Assembly (NCBI GenBank): GCA_013995675.1
Contig: VWRR01000017.1
Location: 124,001 to 188,000, forward strand
Source: Cyanidiococcus yangmingshanensis
Lineage: Eukaryota > Rhodophyta > Bangiophyceae > Cyanidiales > Cyanidiaceae
Direction: 5' to 3'
DNA: 64,000 bases
Shown one piece after another: positions 52,927-63,511 of the stretch (position 1 is the stretch's first letter; each line of letters begins with the position of its first letter). Both the position numbers and the translations under genes were made by a program. The notes beneath the pieces were generated by a model. The model saw nothing but the letters and a program-made list of their open reading frames with translations, did no database searches and was not told where the DNA came from.

Positions 52927-55587
52927 ATGTTTATTTTGGGAGTGATTGGTTCATGGAGGCCAAAGGCGTGTCAAGCGTTCGACAGGCTGCAACCGACTCG
53001 GGCGCTCTACGTTACGCTGTGCGGCTTGGCAGGACGCTGGCGCTGCGAGGACAGTCTACGGCGAGTTTCTTGGACCGCTTGTGCTATTGATCAACCCAAA
53101 CGGTCCTTGGTAACTAGCAAGTCGGGAGATCAGGCTTTTCCGGAGCTTAACGAGCGCTTCAATACGAATTCGCTTCATCGGCTTGCTAAACTCGCACAAG
53201 AGATTTGCTGTGGTCGCGCCGATAGCGCCCGATCCAAACAGGTCCGTCTACCGCGCTCCATGAAGCTGTACATTGCCGACGGGATTGCTGTGCTTGTCAT
53301 GGAGCGTAAAGCACCACTGCGTGGGCTCGAAGCGGAGCGGCTCCTCTCGGAGCATGCTGCAACCTGGCAGATGTGCGCATACTGCGCTTTGCTGCTTCGC
53401 AACGCTAGACTGGATGCCGACGCGCAACGACATCTCGAGCAACGTGGATGGAGTATTTTCCGCTACGTTGATATTTTCGACCAGGCGATTCCTCTGGCGC
53501 AGATTCCACTCCTTGTCCCGGCCGCATCCGCAGTGACTCGATGGACACCAGAGCGACGCGCCGTGGCCGAACACTTTGCCCAGTTGCCAAGACAACCGTT
53601 CACCTTGGTCGCACCGTACAAACCAACAGGAGATCAGCCCGAAGCCATTCACCATCTCTCAAAACGCGTTACAGAAACTCGATTTCAGGTGCTAAAAGGA
53701 GCGACCGGGACGGGAAAGACATTCGTCGTGGCAAACCTGATTGCTCGGCATCAACGACCAACGCTGGTGCTCGCCCATAACAAGACGCTGGCTGCACAGT
53801 TGTATCGTGAACTGCGGGGATTCTTTCCCTCCAATGCGGTGGAATACTTTGTCAGTTACTACGATTTTTATTTACCGGAAGCGTACAACAGCGCCACGGA
53901 TACCTACATTGAAAAGTCTGCGAGCATCAACAAGGATATTGACCGATATCGCCATGCAGCGACGAGAGCACTCTTTGAGCGTCGCGATGTCGTCATTGTT
54001 TCTTCGATCTCGTGCATCTACGGTCTGGGAATGCCGTCTGAGTACCTGCGAGCGGCCACGACCATCAAGCTTGGTGACGCATACTGCATTGAACAGCTTA
54101 CGCAGACACTAGAGCGAATGCTGTACGAACGAAAGCAAGATCCCAAAGAGCCGGGTACGTTTCGGATTGCCACCAATGTCGTCGATATCTCGCTGCCATC
54201 ATGGGATGAGCGCCAAATGTTACTACGTATTGGCATCCGTCGCGATCGCGTACAGGAGCTGGTCTATCTGGACCGTTCGACTGGGACGGTCCTAGAGACG
54301 CGCTCACAGATGACCCTCTACCCAGCGCGTCATTTCCTAGCTCCTGAAGAGGAAAAGGAGCGCGCCCTGCAGGCTATTGTTGTGGAACTCGCGGAACAGA
54401 CCACCCGTTTACGCACACAAGGGCGATTTCTAGAAGCGGAGCGTCTCGAGCGTCGTACAAACCAGGATTTGGAGCTGCTTCGTCAACATGATTATTGTGC
54501 CGGGATCGAGAACTATGCCATGCACCTCACTGGTCGCTCGCCTGGTGCGCCGCCCGAATGCCTGCTGGACTACTTTCCTCCGGACTGGTTACTCGTCGTC
54601 GACGAAAGCCACGTGACGGTGCCTCAAGTCAGAGGCATGTATCACGGTGATCGAGCGCGTAAGGAGAGCCTCGTCCGATACGGTTTCCGCTTACCGAGCG
54701 CTTTGGAGAACCGACCACTGCAGGAACACGAATTCTGGAGCAAAGTTAACCGGTGTATTTTTGTTTCAGCGACACCAGGCTCGTTCGAGTTGAGCCTTGC
54801 TGGTGACGCTGTTGTCGAGCTGGTCATACGACCGACCAATGTATTGGATCCGTTGATCCATATCCGGCCAACACAGGGACAGATCGAACACCTGACGCGT
54901 TCCATTCGGGAGCGAACACGACGAGCTGAGAAGGTCATCGTCACAACCTTGTCCAAACGAATGGCCGAGGAACTTTGCATCTATCTTCGTGAGCAACGAA
55001 TTCGAGTAAGCTATCTGCACTCGGAGCTGAATGCAATGGAGCGGGTAGAGGTGCTGACGGCCCTCGCCTCCGATGATTGCGATGTAATTGTGGGTGTGAA
55101 TCTTCTGCGAGAGGGCATTGATCTGCCGCAAGTTAGTTTGGTAGCCATTCTGGATGCCGATAAGGAGGGTTTTCTCCGCAGCGAGACGGCCCTTGTTCAG
55201 ATCATGGGCCGAGCCGCTCGGCACGTATCTGGTACAGTGACGCTCTACGCTGATACTGTCACAGATTCCATGCGCCGAGCGATTGCAGAAACGGAACGTC
55301 GACGGGCGCTCCAGGCCGCGTACAATGCGAAGCACGGTCTGGAACCTCGTCCGATCGTTTCGAAACAAGAGCCATACCTAACGCATCAGAAACAAAGCTC
55401 CAGAGTGGCCTTCTCGGGACGAGTTCCCGTAACGCTCACTGCACTGGATGATGTCCAGCTGCGAGCGCGTATGCACGAGGCCGCGGCGCAGTTAGATTTT
55501 GAGCTCGCGGCAGCCATTCGGGAGCTGCTACAGAAACGTCAGCTTGAGGAGCTCGAGATACGTGTCGCTTCGCAACGAGGTCGATGA
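52927..55587 (+). CDS. UVRB: UvrB, bacterial-type excinuclease subunit with long N-terminal extension
   Basis: UvrB is the damage-verifying helicase of bacterial nucleotide excision repair. ATG 52927 gives 886 residues. About 225 residues precede the conserved start PYKPTGDQPEAI; they include MFILGVIGSWRPKACQAF, suited to a targeting peptide, and an unrecognised globular-looking segment. The UvrB body is complete: GATGTGKT (about 258), FVSYYDFYLPEAY, DTYIEKSASIN, SSISCIYGLG, VVDESHVTVPQ, RYGFRLPSALENRPL, FVSATPGSFE, HSELNAMERVEVL, VGVNLLREGIDLPQVSLVAI, QIMGRAARHVSG and a C-terminal UVR motif (QLDFELAAAIREL) for UvrC contact. The frame is intact, so it is probably functional. Likely site: plastid or mitochondrion (inference). 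Confidence 0.95.
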   Translation: MFILGVIGSWRPKACQAFDRLQPTRALYVTLCGLAGRWRCEDSLRRVSWTACAIDQPKRSLVTSKSGDQAFPELNERFNTNSLHRLAKLAQEICCGRADSARSKQVRLPRSMKLYIADGIAVLVMERKAPLRGLEAERLLSEHAATWQMCAYCALLLRNARLDADAQRHLEQRGWSIFRYVDIFDQAIPLAQIPLLVPAASAVTRWTPERRAVAEHFAQLPRQPFTLVAPYKPTGDQPEAIHHLSKRVTETRFQVLKGATGTGKTFVVANLIARHQRPTLVLAHNKTLAAQLYRELRGFFPSNAVEYFVSYYDFYLPEAYNSATDTYIEKSASINKDIDRYRHAATRALFERRDVVIVSSISCIYGLGMPSEYLRAATTIKLGDAYCIEQLTQTLERMLYERKQDPKEPGTFRIATNVVDISLPSWDERQMLLRIGIRRDRVQELVYLDRSTGTVLETRSQMTLYPARHFLAPEEEKERALQAIVVELAEQTTRLRTQGRFLEAERLERRTNQDLELLRQHDYCAGIENYAMHLTGRSPGAPPECLLDYFPPDWLLVVDESHVTVPQVRGMYHGDRARKESLVRYGFRLPSALENRPLQEHEFWSKVNRCIFVSATPGSFELSLAGDAVVELVIRPTNVLDPLIHIRPTQGQIEHLTRSIRERTRRAEKVIVTTLSKRMAEELCIYLREQRIRVSYLHSELNAMERVEVLTALASDDCDVIVGVNLLREGIDLPQVSLVAILDADKEGFLRSETALVQIMGRAARHVSGTVTLYADTVTDSMRRAIAETERRRALQAAYNAKHGLEPRPIVSKQEPYLTHQKQSSRVAFSGRVPVTLTALDDVQLRARMHEAAAQLDFELAAAIRELLQKRQLEELEIRVASQRGR

Positions 55588-56298
55588 GGAATGCACCAGT
55601 CCGCTCATTCATCGAGAGCGGGACGGTGTCTGAAAACGCTCCGGTGCGTGCTGGAATCGACAACACGCTGCTGAAACGAACACGAACCCGACTTGAGCTG
55701 ATCACGTCCCATGAGGATCTTGTTTTATACGTGTTCGCATCCCGAAGATGAATGCAAAAACTCGACGAAACAAGGGTCGAATGGGAAGTTTTCAAGTGCG
55801 GGCCATGCATCTGCTTGCGGCCGGGATGCGACTCTAGCGGAACACGAGCTGGCATCGAGGCTCTTACGAAAACGCTCAGTTTTTGAGATTCCATTCATCG
55901 GAAACGCAGTCCTCATGGCCGACCTACGAGCCTATGACGCCTACCGAGGTCAACCATGGTTTCGTGGCCGAAAGGCCGACACCGACCCGAACCCCGAGTC
56001 ATGGACGTGGCCACGGATTTGCCGGTTTTGGAACTTGACGGATCCAGCTCAACACTTCGGCCGGGCTGGTATGGGCGTGATGGATCTCGTCGGTGACGAC
56101 ACTGCCCCGCTAGCGGTGAATGTGCTCCAGTCCGAGTCCTCGGAGTTGCGACCTGAGACCTGACACGATACCCCGTTACCTTCGTGAAGCCCCTGGAGCA
56201 CCTTGATCAATGAGGTTCGTCGAAAACGCCACACAACCGAGACCGCATGTCCATGGATACATCGACCGAGCATCAACATCTCACCGACAGGGCGCACT
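55588..56298. other. Convergent spacer with one doubtful ORF
   Basis: A 150-residue plus-strand frame (55711-56163, ATG start) has a Trp/Arg-rich middle but no known motif. I leave it as unproven. No other feature is seen. Confidence 0.35.
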
Positions 56299-57669
56299 CT
56301 ACGCAGCGGCGCTGAGCTGTTCTGAACGCGCCCGAAAGGCGCCTTGAAGCGTTTGCGACACCGCCTCGCCAATGGCACCGAGGTCGTAGCCGCCTTCCAG
56401 GCAGAAAACCACGGGCGTCGATGGCTTGAGTCGGTAAACCAACCGGGCAGCCAATTCGCTATAATCGGAAGGCTGGAGCTGTAGACCCGCAAGTGGGTCG
56501 CTTCCTAACGCGTCGTATCCAGCGGATACAAGCACAAGATCGAGATCGCTCTCGGCATCCGCTCGGTTCGTGCCCGTGCACAGGTGATTCAGTGCATGGG
56601 CATACGCTTCAGCATATCCGTTCTCCCAGCTTGTCCCGGCAGGCAGTGGATAGTTCCAGATATTGTGCATGGGACCGTGCTCATCCGCCTTGCCGCCAGT
56701 CATGGGATACTGGGGGTGCTCGTGTAAAGAGACGAACCGAATCCGCTCTTCCTTACGAACGCAATCCTCCGTTCCATTGCCATGATGAACGTCAAAGTCG
56801 AGGATGCCCACCTTTGATACACGAGCGGGAACAGCACCTTGAACGGACTGTGTGAGTGCGTTGTGCGCCCCAATCGCCACATTGCTCAGTAGACAGAAAC
56901 CCATCGCGGTTGCTCGGGTGGCATGGTGACCCGGAGGACGCGATATCACGAATGCCAGACGGCCTGGATCACTCAGTGCCATCTCTGTCGCTTCCAGAAC
57001 CGCACGAACTGCAGTGAGGGCCACTTCGAAGGTATCTGCACTAAGATACGTGTCCATATCAATGCGGGCAGCCTGTCGAACGTGCACCAGTCGATAGATC
57101 TCCGCCACGTGGTCCACAAAGTGCACAGCGCACGATGAACGGAGCGCCCGCACAAGGGCTGGCTCCTCTGTCGCTCCGTCGAGCGCTTCAACACCGTGCT
57201 TTTGGGCCAGTGCGAGCAGTCTCTGGCAGTCCGTGGCGAACGAGTCTCCGAAGCGCTGCACCTCGTGCCAGTGCAACGGCAGCGTCGACCCCTTCAACGC
57301 CTGTTCAATCTTAACAACACGTTGGGGACACTCGGGATGTTGCGGATTATCAGCTAAATCATCACCATATGGCCAGTGACCCCGAAATATAGGTGAATGG
57401 TATACGTGAATGGCGTTCCCAGCGGGTGCTTCGCTTCGCAGCCAGAGTGGCCGTCTTGCTGCTCGGCCGCTCGACTTGGTCGTGAGGCTCGTCTCTGTTC
57501 GAGCCCGCCGGAACTGATCATATTTCCATCTGCAGATGTAGCCAGAATAGGCGGGACCTGCCGGTCGGGCAACTGCGCTCGGAAAGACGAATGCGCTGGC
57601 AGCACTGGCGAGAACCATACCAAGCAACGCTGAAGCAAAGATGTTTATCGATCGGTGCCATGACGGCAT
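56299..57669 (-). CDS. Histone deacetylase-like (class II/APAH type) with N-terminal leader
   Basis: This is a zinc-dependent deacetylase of the arginase/deacetylase fold. The catalytic part starts near residue 85 with VYHSPIFRGH and NPQHPECPQRV, then shows VISRPPGHHAT (catalytic His pair), GFCLLSNVAIG, ILDFDVHHGNGTED (zinc Asp and His), SLHEHPQYPMTGG and VLVSAGYDALGSDPLAGL (zinc Asp), and VFCLEGGYDLGAI. From ATG 57669 it has 456 residues. The leader MPSWHRSINIFASALLGMVL continues with an Ala-rich hydrophobic stretch and Arg-rich residues, like a signal or transit peptide, so the enzyme may act in an organelle, as does plant HDA14. A second ATG at 57747 is possible. The substrate (histone, tubulin, polyamine or other) is not shown. 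Confidence 0.92.
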   Translation of the reverse strand: MPSWHRSINIFASALLGMVLASAASAFVFPSAVARPAGPAYSGYICRWKYDQFRRARTETSLTTKSSGRAARRPLWLRSEAPAGNAIHVYHSPIFRGHWPYGDDLADNPQHPECPQRVVKIEQALKGSTLPLHWHEVQRFGDSFATDCQRLLALAQKHGVEALDGATEEPALVRALRSSCAVHFVDHVAEIYRLVHVRQAARIDMDTYLSADTFEVALTAVRAVLEATEMALSDPGRLAFVISRPPGHHATRATAMGFCLLSNVAIGAHNALTQSVQGAVPARVSKVGILDFDVHHGNGTEDCVRKEERIRFVSLHEHPQYPMTGGKADEHGPMHNIWNYPLPAGTSWENGYAEAYAHALNHLCTGTNRADAESDLDLVLVSAGYDALGSDPLAGLQLQPSDYSELAARLVYRLKPSTPVVFCLEGGYDLGAIGEAVSQTLQGAFRARSEQLSAAA

Positions 57670-58405
57670 GAGCCGCACGCGATCGGCAGCCGCAACTGTG
57701 CCCGACCACCGACTCGGCGCGTTCTCGGTCGCGATCCCAACACCCATGGCTGCAGACCGCTCGACGAGCACGATTTCGAATTGTGCATTCTACAAAAGAG
57801 CCGAATCAAGCGATCATCGGGACTGTATGAGGCATCACGATGGTCGGGTATGTTGGCCCATACACCGCTCGTGCACCTGTGTCGGGACCCGTTGTTGTCG
57901 CTCGGCATCGCTGATCACGACCGGCCATACGCGCCATTGGGATACCCGAGCGCTCTCTCTTCCGAGGTGCTGTTCCGATCCAGCGCGTCTGTTTCGCAGT
58001 CGACGCGAGCCACGAACTGCGTCACAAGAAGCGATCCGCCCGTCATCGCCGCTGTAGATGCCGATCAATTGCTGGGGAGCATCGACAGCGATATAATCAT
58101 CCACCAGGATCGAGCGCAGAATTCACGTACACGCAAGCTGACGTGTCCGCATCAACTTGGGACGCGGAGCACACTTTCGTGGACGTATGCGTGCCCATGC
58201 ACGCTTCGCAGCCAGCGATCGACAGCGTGCACGCCAGCCCGCAGCGCGCCACTGGGCGGCGAGCCGCGGGTCCATCTGGAGCAATCGTGGCGGCGTCACG
58301 ACCCCAGCGCAGCTGGGACACGCCCGAGCGCTTGGATCTTGGACACCCTCCAGACGCTTCGACACGCCATAGCCGGGTTCTTCGCTGACTCCCGGAAAAA
58401 CGGCC
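57670..58405. other. Divergent spacer
   Basis: This region holds the promoters of the deacetylase and of the basic-protein gene. Overlapping frames on both strands look like chance. No motif is recognised. Confidence 0.45.
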
Positions 58406-60023
58406 ATGTCCGCGAGCAAGACAAAAGATTCGTTTCTGTTGATTGCTATGAGCAACGGAGGCAAGGATGATTCCGAGCGTGCGTACCAGGAGATAACAGC
58501 ACGAGGTGTGCGTTTGCGGAGACGACTGTATCATCGTGTCGTGAAACAGCTCGTTCAGCAGGCGGTGCGTGGTTGGCTCACCGGTGACGTGAACGGGGCG
58601 CTGGAGCGAGCCAAGAGCTCGGATATGGTTACGGCAAGCGCATTGCTGACCAAGTCGAGGAGGAGGAGTCTTCGACTAGAGATCGCCCGGGCGACTGGTT
58701 TACCAAGTGGCGACGAGTCGGTTGCCGAGGCACGTTGGCGGGAGCTGCACGAACAACGAATCTATCAGTACACGCGCAACTTGTTGTACTACTCGCGGAA
58801 CCAGGAGCGTATCAAGTCGAGAAGCAGAGCAGCAAAGGATGCTGCACGCGAGCGAGCGCGAACAGGTGGACCGAGTTCGAGCGCTCCCAGCGAGACCCCG
58901 ACAGACTCGACGAGTCAGCTGGTGCGGAACAGGGAGGTTTTGGTGGAACCCGACTCGAAGAATTCCTTGTCCGTAGACGCCCATGGTATGGAACAGGCGA
59001 CCGGCGTGCATCATCAGCGTGCTGTGTCCAACAGGCTGGACGAAGACGGTCCATGGAGTTCAGTGGAGGTATCTGCAGCGGAGATTGGCGCTCGGTGCCT
59101 TGGTGGCAGTCGTGGAGCGGCGTCGTCTGTCTTGAATTCGACGTTGTCGCGCTTTGACAGTGCATCTGACCAGGGGCAAAAGCAGGGCGTGTTGTCACTC
59201 GCCAAGGATTCGGTAGCATCAATCGCCTGCATGGAGACGAAATCAGCGTCGGAGCGAGCGGCGACCGACCTTACGATATCGCCGACGATTGAAGCTTGGA
59301 CCATTCCATGGAATGAATCTTCGGACGGTGGCCGAACTGAGGTAGCTTTGAGTGACCGAGGACATTGGGCAGCAGGTCAACGGCTGAGATCATCGACGCC
59401 AATGACCACGACGATTGATGGATTCACTGTTTTGCAAAAGACCCCATCATGGAACCGACTGTACCACGAGCGGTCCGGGCCAACAACCATCCCGATCTCG
59501 GCAAGCCCTGTCGTATCCATGGACACTGCTGTTCGTCTTGAATACGATCTTCAGGTTGATTCGCTCGAGGAGGCATCAGCATGGAACTCGACCGACTGGT
59601 CCCAGTTTGTGCAGGAATGGACCGGGACTGTTCAGCCATCGGACGAGCCGGCCAATTGGCAGCGCGTTCGTGCGCCGCTTGGGAGACGAATACGTTCGTC
59701 GGGGTCTCTCTCGATTCAGAGCGAAGACTCAGAGACCAGTGCCATTAGCGCAGAGATGTTGGACTTGAACATTGCACCATCGTCGATTGCGACCCGCGAA
59801 CACTTCGCTGGACTCCACCATCGACCGCTATTTCGAAGCTATGGACAATCCGTTGGCGGGTGCAGACACCGCGCGCCTTAACGATGGTCCAGTACGCGCA
59901 GCCCAAGCATCGTGTCGAGCGCAGGCACGTCAACGAATGGACGAGCTCGTTCGGCAGGGCAGAATTGCCGGTTCGGGACGTGCCCTGGCCACAACCGCAC
60001 CGCTGAGAGAGCGTGTGCTATAG
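58406..60023 (+). CDS. Unknown protein with basic helical N-terminus, probable frame break
   Basis: ATG 58406 (or 58448) opens a frame to 59881. I do not recognise the product. Residues about 20-160 are basic and helical (ARGVRLRRRLYHRVVKQLVQ, LHEQRIYQYTRNLLYYSRNQ, SRSRAAKDAARERART). The middle is Ser/Thr/Asp-rich and probably disordered. The frame ends awkwardly, while the +1 frame carries a coherent end (STIDRYFEAMDNPLAGAD, ARQRMDELVRQGRI) to a stop at 60023. One extra base in 59772-59881 would give about 538 residues, in keeping with the pattern in this window. No family evidence fixes the break. Confidence 0.6.
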
Positions 60024-61204
60024 TCCTCAGGTTCCCACAAGCTCGTATCAAGCTCGCTAGCTAGCGAAAAGGGGCGCATGTGCTCGTCAACAGTTGTTGT
60101 TCAAAGCGAGCAGCGTGTCGTTGCACGCAAGGCGGCTCAGAAGAACCTGTTCAAGGTTCGTTTTCGAAGTTCTCCCGGCTATTATTCGCGAATCGTCCAC
60201 GACGGACAAGGTATTCGACTCAGGGAACCAGCTCAAAAGAAGCGTCCACAACGTATCTCGAGACACACCCTCCCTCCGACCGACACGATATTGTAGTCGT
60301 ATCCGTGCACGTAGAGACCTTGGGTCGTCTACCCAAGACGAAACAAGCCAGCGTTCACCGCGATCACGTCAAAGCACCCTGCGAACGCAAAACCACTGCC
60401 CCAAGGTCGCTGCAGCGTACACCACGTGATCACTGCACGTCCATAAACACAACTGGACATACGTGTGCCAAATCGCATACCCGATCTCGAGGATTCTACA
60501 TTCCAGATCATCCCCGGTCTCTGTTTACGCACGAGACACCCCCGTGCATGGATAATCAACAGATCCCCGACGCATATCGATGATCGAGTCTGGCCCAACG
60601 CACACGCATGCTCGTCTGCGTGTATCCGCGGCCACGCCCCGTCTGTGATTGGCCACGGACAGCACCGACCGTCCCCGTTTCCGTGCACGCACCCGCCGAA
60701 CGGGGATCGCAGGGCGCGTCCATCGCCGCCAATCCCGGATCGAGGATCGATCCACCCGGCCGCCCGTTGGCTGCGCGAGGACGCGCGCTAGATGCACGCA
60801 TGTCGCGGCCACGTGGCGTCATCTTTGGCTGCACGGACGGTGGTTGTCCGGGGATCCGATCTCGTCGTGGCCAGCCGTAAGCGCCCCTGCGGCGATAGCC
60901 AGCGGCGCGCGACCTCGATACGCCCTCGATACGCCCGCGAATAACGGGGACGTACCGTTCGTCGCGGTCATCGTTCGCGGGGGCACGTGCCAACGTCGGC
61001 GGAGCCGGGAGCGCTGGCGACGGAGGGGTACGGTCATCCCGCTCGCTGGACAATCGCTCCATGGCTTTGCATTGGCGCTTTCAGGTGCGAACAGAAGTGT
61101 GAGCACTACTGTGCAGGGTGTGCACGGCCTTCGCTCTTTGGGAGGTGCGCAGGTGGTGCGCGATAGAGCGACAACGCCGTGATAATTGCTTTCATACGTC
61201 GAGT
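60024..61204. other. Spacer upstream of the MYB gene
   Basis: About 1.2 kb, GC-rich between 60600 and 61000 with many chance frames on both strands. A second copy of the word CTCGCTAGCTAGCG lies at its left end. No gene is supported. Confidence 0.45.
60053..60066. repeat. Palindromic word CTCGCTAGCTAGCG, copy 2
   Basis: With one more base it is a perfect 14-bp palindrome, TCGCTAGCTAGCGA (60054-60067), starting 30 bases after the stop at 60023. The same word lies 3' of another gene at 46033. Confidence 0.55.
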
Positions 61205-62645
61205 ATGTCGGTCTGCGTGGGTGTAACTGGGGACAGCTCCAGCGAGTTGTCGAGCGAGGTTGTAGAGACGTTAAGAAAACTGGGTATGAGCGGGTACAAA
61301 CATCAAGGGGATAAGAGTTTTGATTATGATTGTTCGGAAGACTGGGGGTCGTGGCTGGAGCGTTATGCTGCTGAGGCGACGTTGAGTATCTCGGCCAGTT
61401 CGAGCCGGACCAGCCTGTCTCATGATGACGAGGGCGGGTTCGCCATGGACTTGTTGTGCTCGGCGACCGAGGACCCCTATCCAGGATACCCTGACTGGCG
61501 CACGGGCTCGTTGATGACGCCGTTTGGTGACGAAGGGTCACGAGTCTTTTTCGAGCAAGTGGGCGGCTCTTTCGCCGACTGTGTCCTTGAGGGCAGGCGA
61601 ACCGGCCATGGCGGTCGGCGCGATGCGCGACTGGGATAGTGAACAGTTCCCCGACACAGCCTCTTTAAGTCTGTACTCGCCCCGCAATGGATGGAATGGG
61701 TCATCACCAAAAATTCCAAGTGATGTCTCTGCCGCAGCGAGCAACCAAGCGCATACACAAGAGCTGCAATCACCCGCGTCGGGACACCATGATGGTCTGT
61801 GTGTTTTTTGCGCCCATTTCCTAGATGCTCCGTTGAAGAACGCCGTCGCGGATGTGCTGCATTCACTGAGCCGCCAGGTGCTGGACGCGTCCGCCGAGGC
61901 ACCGGCCCAGACACCAGGGCAGTCGATGACGCTCTCAGCGATAGCGTCGTGTGTGAGCGTACCGCGGTCTCCAGCCATCTCCAGGCATTCGCTGTCCAGT
62001 GAGATGACCGATGAAGGGGAGCAAGTGCCCTGCGATGTGAATGAGTCCAATATGCTGTCATGCCCGTGGGAGGGCGATCCATCATCTCCCAGACACCATG
62101 CCGAGGCCATGAGCGACTCGGAATGGCCGGAACCCGAATTCGAAAAGCGGACCCGCAAGCGGCGCGACTGGACAGCGGTAGAGGACCGTCGGTTGCGGCA
62201 GCTTGTTGAAGCGTTCCTGCGCTCGTTGGCAAACCGCTCGGCTACGCCGCCGCGCAAGCAACTGGGGCCCCATCTGACAGGCGCGGGTGAATCTGGCCTG
62301 GACCCTGTTACGCTCGGTCCGAGCCCATCATCATCATCATCGCTCAAATCTCGTATACCGTGGACACGGATTGCTTCGCAAATGCCAGGCCGTTCAGCAG
62401 CCCGTTGTCGTGAACGTTACCGGAATTACCTGGATCCATCGATCCGGCACGAGCCATTCACCGCAAAGGAGGATGCGATCATTCTACGGGAGTATCAGAA
62501 ACGAGGTGCAGCCTGGGCCTATATTGCTTCAAAGCTCTTTGGTCGCTCCGAGAATGCGGTCAAGAACCGCCTGCATTCGTTGCTTCGCCGAGCGCGGCAC
62601 TCAACCGCGGCGCCGATCACGACATCGGCACCAACGCTGGCCTGA
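61205..62645 (+). CDS. R2R3-type MYB protein with an insert in the first repeat, one frame break
   Basis: ATG 61205 opens an acidic, Ser-rich N-terminal region. After one frame change between 61524 and about 61639 the frame runs to 62645, about 479 residues in all. The DNA-binding part is C-terminal. Repeat 1 starts DWTAVEDRRLRQLVEAF and ends PWTRIASQMPGRSAARCRER; repeat 2 is FTAKEDAIILREYQKRG, WAYIASKLFGRSENAVKNR. CRERYRNYLDP matches the family's recognition helix. About 45 residues with a poly-Ser tract split the first repeat between its helices. In red algae such proteins may be transcription factors or snRNA/telomere-binding MYBs; the sequence does not decide. Confidence 0.85.
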
Positions 62646-63511
62646 GCCCGAGCGTCTCCGTAGCCTAGCAGGCATACCCACCAGGTGCCTGTTCTGGATT
62701 TGGTCCTGATACGCAAGTCCGCATCACACATCGACGAATAGAATAGATACCATCGTGCATTGTGGATGAGTTCGCGAGCCGCGTCCAATGCCTGCACAGA
62801 CAGACGCTGAACGGTGATGTGCCGACCCCGTGTGCGTCCCAGCACGCCCTGGAGAGTACCTCATCCACCGCCCACCCGAGTCACGGTGTCCGCTCCGACT
62901 CGATCACGTACAGTTGGCTCCCTGTTGACTTGATAACGAGTACCATTCATGTTCGATAACCAACGCTGAAATATTTGAAACGGGAGGATGTGCTTCGTAC
63001 CGAAAAACGGACGGACATGACGTTGTCTAAAGCTCGCACACTCGTCACGACGAGTCATGGTCGTGTCGTCCCCGACATGCAATCCCCATATCCATGCGAC
63101 TTGGGAAGGAGACGCGTTCCTACCTCCTTGTATCATTGAGGTCAGGCGAAGACATCCAGGGTGATCATCAAGAATGGGTACCTGTATCTGGAGCCGATGA
63201 CGGGCATCCTCCTGACGACAGCGGAACGTTGTCCTGCTCTATCACAGCGACGCGGACCCGAAACGAGGACTAACGCCAGCCACACCGACTACCCATGCTG
63301 GTCATCGAGTGCTGCCTCTCTCAAGCGCCTGGGTCATCGACACCTAGGACGCCTCGTGGTCCTATCCTGCACCCGATGGGACCGGGAGACGTTCCCGTCC
63401 GGGGGTGCACGATCGGTTGCCTGGCTTGATATGGCTCCCCAAACAGGATTGTATGACGAAAAGCGACCATTTGAGTCTCCAGCGAGCTTGGTCGCTCAGA
63501 AAAGTTGTCAC
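62646..63511. other. Spacer without recognised gene
   Basis: Only short chance-like frames are present between the MYB stop and the partial gene at the right edge. Confidence 0.4.
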
